This document shows, piece by piece, positions 60,608 through 64,000 of a DNA stretch of 64,000 nucleotides. Position numbers and translations under genes: made by a program. Under the pieces are notes generated by a model. The model was not told the DNA's origin, did not search any database, and saw only the letters and a list, made by a program, of their open reading frames with translations. Origin of the DNA: Marinifilum breve (GTDB taxonomy: Bacteria > Bacteroidota > Bacteroidia > Bacteroidales > Marinifilaceae). The DNA lies in the NCBI RefSeq assembly GCF_003202155.1, contig NZ_QFLI01000007.1, positions 1-64,000 on the forward strand. The letters are read 5' to 3'. How positions within the stretch are numbered: position 1 is the first letter of the stretch; each line of letters begins with the position of its first letter.

Positions 60608-61384
60608 ATGGACAGAAAACTACAAGCCTTTGAGCGCTTATTGGATATAATGGATCAACTTCGCGAAGGTTGTCCCTGGGATAGAAAACAAACCTTCGAA
60701 AGTCTTAGAACCCTAACCATTGAGGAAACTTACGAATTGGCCGACTCAATATTGAAAGGAGACAAACAGGAAATTAAAAAGGAATTGGGCGACATTTTAC
60801 TGCACATTGTGTTTTACGCAAAAATTGGCTCGGAAACTAATGATTTCGACATTGCTGATGTTTGTGATGGCATTAGTGAAAAGCTAATTTATCGCCATCC
60901 ACATATTTTTAGCGATACCAAAGTTGCCGATGCCAAAGAAGTGGAGGAAAACTGGGAACAGTTGAAACTAAAAGAAAAGAATGGTAACAAATCGGTATTG
61001 GCTGGCGTCCCTCACTCCTTGCCTGCCTTGGTAAAAGCCAACCGTATTCAGGATAAAGTACGTGGTGTTGGTTTCGATTGGGACGAAAAAGAACAGGTTT
61101 GGGAAAAGGTGAAAGAGGAAGTAAACGAGGTGGAAAGCGAAATCCGAAATGGCGATCAGGATAAAATGGAGCAAGAATTTGGCGATTTGTTCTTCTCTTT
61201 AATCAATGCAGCACGTTTGTATGGCGTTAATCCTGAGAATGCACTGGAAAGAACCAACCAGAAGTTCATGAAACGATTCAATTACCTGGAAAGTAAGACT
61301 CTTAAACAGGGCCGAAACCTAAAAGAGATGAACCTGGAAGAGATGGATGAAATTTGGGAAGAGGCAAAACAATTTGACAAGTAG
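60608..61384 (+). CDS. mazG: Nucleoside triphosphate pyrophosphohydrolase MazG
   Basis: A 258-residue house-cleaning enzyme that hydrolyses NTPs or dNTPs to monophosphates. Two MazG domains: the first (about 10-110) with REGCPWDRKQTFESLRTLT, metal-binding EETYELAD and ELGDILLHIVF; the second (about 140-250) with EEVNEVESEI and EFGDLFFSLINAARLYGVN. Full length for the two-domain form. It has its own promoter and a strong terminator. Confidence 0.94.
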   Translation: MDRKLQAFERLLDIMDQLREGCPWDRKQTFESLRTLTIEETYELADSILKGDKQEIKKELGDILLHIVFYAKIGSETNDFDIADVCDGISEKLIYRHPHIFSDTKVADAKEVEENWEQLKLKEKNGNKSVLAGVPHSLPALVKANRIQDKVRGVGFDWDEKEQVWEKVKEEVNEVESEIRNGDQDKMEQEFGDLFFSLINAARLYGVNPENALERTNQKFMKRFNYLESKTLKQGRNLKEMNLEEMDEIWEEAKQFDK

Positions 61385-61417
61385 TAGCTTCAAGTTGCTT
61401 GATTCATGATACCAGAA

Positions 61418-61457
61418 AAACAGTGCTAAATTGAATTAACAATTTAGCACTGTTTTT
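61418..61457 (+). terminator. Terminator of mazG
   Basis: AAACAGTGCTAAATTG pairs with CAATTTAGCACTGTTT, 16 bp around AATTAA, with T6. Confidence 0.92.
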
Positions 61458-61504
61458 TGTTTTAAAACTTTTAACTTTAGACTTAAACACTTTTAACTTT
61501 CTCT

Positions 61505-62797
61505 ATGAACATTCTTCAAATCATACCTGGCTCGGGTGGCAGCTTTTATTGCGGCAATTGCTTACGCGATGATAAATTTTATTTGGCAATGAAAAAACAA
61601 GGACACCAGGTAACCAAATTGCCCATGTACCTTCCCCTGTTTTCCGATGAACATGATTTGAATGAAATTCCTGTTTTTTATGGAGCCATCAGCATTTACC
61701 TGAAACAGCTCTATCCTATTTTCCAGAAAGCACCTGCTTGGGTTGACAAGCTTCTCAACTCGAAACCCATGTTAAAATTGGCTGCAAGTATGGCAGGTTC
61801 TACTAGTGCAAAAGGATTGGAAGAGATGACCATATCCATGCTAATGGGTGAAGAAGGCAAGCAGAAAGAAGAGCTACACCGAATGGTAAGTTGGATGGCA
61901 GAACACCTGCAACCAGACGTACTGCATTTGTCGAATGCTTTATTGCTAGGTTTGGCTCCAAAGTTTCGAGAAGTTTTTCCCAATTCTGTTATTGTTTGTT
62001 CTTTGCAGGATGAAGATGTTTGGGTGGATGCCATGAACAATTCTTTCAGAAATAAAATCTGGAAGTTAATGAGTGAGAAAGCTCAAGCGGTTGATGGCTT
62101 TATTGCGGTTTCTGATTTTTACGCAAAAGTGTCTTTAGAGAAGATGGACATCCCTGAAAATAAAGTCTTCATTAATCACTTGGGTGTTGAACCAAACGAT
62201 TACCAGGTAAAAGCATTTGAAGAAAAAGCAAGGAACATTGGGTACATCTCCAGAATGTGTGAAGCCAATGGATTCGACATCATGATAGATGCATTCATTC
62301 TTCTGAAACAAGAAAAAGAATTTGAAGATGTTCAACTCATTCTAACGGGTGGATCTACCGGTGATGACAAAGGCATATTGAAAGAAACAGAGAAAAAGCT
62401 TAAAAATGCCAAGCTTTGGAATGATGTGGAATTCCATGAAGATTTTGATGGAAGTGGACGTCACGATTTCTTTAGCAAAGTACAAATGATTTCTGTTCCA
62501 GTACGCAATGGTGAAGCATTTGGTCTGTATCTTTTGGAAAGTATGGCATCAGGTGTGCCAGTGGTGCAACCCAAGCTGGGCGCATTCCCAGAAATTGTGG
62601 ACAAATCGAAAGGTGGAATCATTTACGAGCACAATAGTAAAGAAGAACTTTGTAATGCTTTAAAAAGCTTATTGAGAGATCAGAATCAATTGAAACAACT
62701 TTCGTTAGATTGTAGAAGTGGTGTAGAAAATGAATTCAACATTGTGAATCAAACACAGAATCTTCTGAACATTTACAATCAGCTCAAGGGAAATTAA
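61505..62797 (+). CDS. Glycosyltransferase family 4-type protein
   Basis: A 430-residue GT-B enzyme. The N-terminal half has a glycine-rich start (IIPGSGGSFYCGNCLRDD) and the C-terminal half shows ISRMCEANGFDIMIDAF and the nucleotide-sugar site EAFGLYLLESMASGVPVV with the two glutamates. Donor and acceptor are unknown. The Cys pair in FYCGNCLRD is unusual for a sugar-binding loop. It is not in a polysaccharide cluster; the neighbours are mazG and an acyl-CoA ligase. Confidence 0.88.
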   Translation: MNILQIIPGSGGSFYCGNCLRDDKFYLAMKKQGHQVTKLPMYLPLFSDEHDLNEIPVFYGAISIYLKQLYPIFQKAPAWVDKLLNSKPMLKLAASMAGSTSAKGLEEMTISMLMGEEGKQKEELHRMVSWMAEHLQPDVLHLSNALLLGLAPKFREVFPNSVIVCSLQDEDVWVDAMNNSFRNKIWKLMSEKAQAVDGFIAVSDFYAKVSLEKMDIPENKVFINHLGVEPNDYQVKAFEEKARNIGYISRMCEANGFDIMIDAFILLKQEKEFEDVQLILTGGSTGDDKGILKETEKKLKNAKLWNDVEFHEDFDGSGRHDFFSKVQMISVPVRNGEAFGLYLLESMASGVPVVQPKLGAFPEIVDKSKGGIIYEHNSKEELCNALKSLLRDQNQLKQLSLDCRSGVENEFNIVNQTQNLLNIYNQLKGN

Positions 62798-62848
62798 TTT
62801 TTAATTCAAACCTATCTACTCTTTCTTAAAAGAATGGAATAAAATACA

Positions 62849-62874
62849 AAAGGCTGATCCATTGATCAGCCTTT
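62849..62874. terminator. Bidirectional terminator
   Basis: AAAGGCTGATC pairs with GATCAGCCTTT around CATT. It lies between convergent genes, with T-rich sequence on both outgoing sides. Confidence 0.88.
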
Positions 62875-62880
62875 GTTTAT

Positions 62881-64000
62881 TTAGTGATATAAAAAGCGTT
62901 TTATCTTATGTGTCGCTGTTTTTTGAAATGGATCAACATGTGCAACTACCATCTGAACCTGAGAGAATTTGTTGACACGAGAATTCACATAAACCTGCAA
63001 TTCTTCTATTAGTTCATCAACAGTATGATCTACATAATCTTCCACCTCTTTTTTCAGATGTTTGTATTGTTGCTCAAGCTCTTCGTAGTTAAAGTGAACC
63101 ATTGCCACCAACTTGCCTTTTTTCTCCACTACTATCGACTCAACAACATGCTTAAAGTTGTTAATCACCGATTCAATTTCCTCTGGATAAATATTTTCCC
63201 CGCTTGCACCAACTATCATATTCTTCAATCTTCCTTCTATATACAAGTAGTTGTCCTTATCCATTTTGGCCAAGTCTCCAGTTTTGAACCAACCATCTTC
63301 GGTTAGAACTTCTTTGGTTTTCTCTGGCTCCTTGTAATATCCCAACATTACATTATCACCTTTGGCCCAAACTTCACCAATTTGAGTTACAGGATCTGGA
63401 TTGTGAATTTTCAATTCTACACCCATTAATGCCGGTCCTGTCGATTGGAATTTGGTTTTCGATGGTCCAATTCCAGCCAATAAAGGAGCTGTTTCGGTTA
63501 ATCCATAACCAATGGCATAAGGAAATTTGGCCTCCCGCAAGAATCTTTCCACATTCGAATTCAACTTGGCTCCACCAATTCCAAAGAAGGTTAATTCTCC
63601 ACCAAAAGTTTGCATTAGCTTTTTACCTGCTATGCCATTTAATCTTTTTCTGAAAAAAGGAACTTTATACAAAACTCTTGTAATGGCTTTCGAATTGATA
63701 GATGGAAGAACTTTGCCCTGATAGATCTTCTCAATGATTAAAGGAACTGAAAACATCACCGTAGGCTTAACCTCCTTGAATGCAGAAATTAGCAGCGAAG
63801 GAACCGGAGTTTTTCCCAAATAGTAAATACAAGCTCCTGCAATCATCGGAATTACATAGCCCAAAGTATTTTCGTAAGTATGCGATAAAGGAAGAATTGA
63901 CAAAAATCGATCTGTTTCATCAATTGGATGAATGGTTTTAGAACGAGCTGCATTCGAACAAATGTTCTTATGCGATAACATTACTCCTTTAGAATTGCCT
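62881..64000 (-). CDS. Long-chain acyl-CoA synthetase (AMP-binding), partial
   Basis: The C-terminal part of an ANL-superfamily ligase; the frame is open to the window edge and the N-terminus lies beyond it. Seen are the end of the ATP-binding loop (NSKGVMLSHKN, at the edge), YGLTETAPLLAG, the conserved GWFKTGDLAKMD, and the hinge and lysine region YIEGRLKNMIVGASGENIYPEEIE. A long-chain-fatty-acid FadD15-like type is likely from the order and spacing. It activates fatty acids to acyl-CoA through acyl-AMP. Confidence 0.9.
   Translation of the reverse strand, partial: GNSKGVMLSHKNICSNAARSKTIHPIDETDRFLSILPLSHTYENTLGYVIPMIAGACIYYLGKTPVPSLLISAFKEVKPTVMFSVPLIIEKIYQGKVLPSINSKAITRVLYKVPFFRKRLNGIAGKKLMQTFGGELTFFGIGGAKLNSNVERFLREAKFPYAIGYGLTETAPLLAGIGPSKTKFQSTGPALMGVELKIHNPDPVTQIGEVWAKGDNVMLGYYKEPEKTKEVLTEDGWFKTGDLAKMDKDNYLYIEGRLKNMIVGASGENIYPEEIESVINNFKHVVESIVVEKKGKLVAMVHFNYEELEQQYKHLKKEVEDYVDHTVDELIEELQVYVNSRVNKFSQVQMVVAHVDPFQKTATHKIKRFLYH

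Overview
The window looks like chromosomal DNA from a marine or sediment Bacteroidota, most likely order Marinilabiliales (Labilibaculum/Marinifilum-like; inferred from gene content, not verified). Supporting signs are two TonB-type beta-barrel proteins with CarboxypepD_reg-like N-termini, a type IX secretion C-terminal sorting domain on a giant repeat protein, hybrid PAS/PocR histidine kinases, a BatA-type membrane protein, AT-rich spacers, and several exact copies of the Bacteroidota promoter -7 element TAnnTTTG.

Layout. 1-300: tandem identical tRNA-Lys(TTT) genes; a fourth copy lies at 12900 with a tRNA 3' remnant behind it. 480-2170: a candidate small RNA, a DUF6261-type gene on the minus strand and, upstream of it, an array of hairpin plus T-tract units with an exact 41-bp period. 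2223-5365: three AT-rich unknown genes, two encoding lipoproteins, each followed by a large imperfect inverted repeat, like integron cassettes without an integrase. 5466-12681: an outer-membrane receptor with a membrane LytTR regulator, a frameshifted PocR hybrid kinase and a thioredoxin-fold protein. 13427-17734: an FkbH-like HAD protein and an ECF sigma / membrane partner / exported-protein operon. 17886-30706: peptidases, a YjbQ protein, a Cys-less LMW-phosphatase fold, a TonB receptor, a BatA protein, a hybrid kinase and ornithine aminotransferase. 30777-41734: a giant 13-module surface protein and a LysM/periplasmic-binding protein. 41882-51610: two ferritin-like paralogues (one stripped of ligands), a degenerate tyrosine recombinase, an SPFH protein, an NfnAB-type oxidoreductase, an iron-type alcohol dehydrogenase with an AraC regulator, a DksA-like zinc finger protein, two PLDc_N mini-proteins and a SUI1-type factor. 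51737-56276: purC, phoH, an ABM mini-protein and a heme-sensor-like kinase. 56385-58614: a second hairpin array (39-41 bp period) upstream of a second DUF6261-type gene, followed by an internally duplicated coiled-coil protein. 58719-64000: an esterase, a small membrane protein, mazG, a glycosyltransferase and a partial acyl-CoA ligase.

The most notable signal is the recurrence of one unusual arrangement 55 kb apart. A tandem array of about 41-bp units, each a short perfect or near-perfect hairpin followed by a T-tract, sits 240-290 bp upstream of a DUF6261-type gene. The two arrays share almost no stem sequence but share period, hairpin-plus-T-tract design and position, and stem pairs are exchanged in a compensatory way. 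The two proteins are distant paralogues. This looks like a two-component DUF6261/hairpin-array system of unknown function. Other notable points are four pseudoenzyme-like proteins with lost active-site residues, the attC-like cassette cluster, and a one-base frameshift in a sensor kinase.
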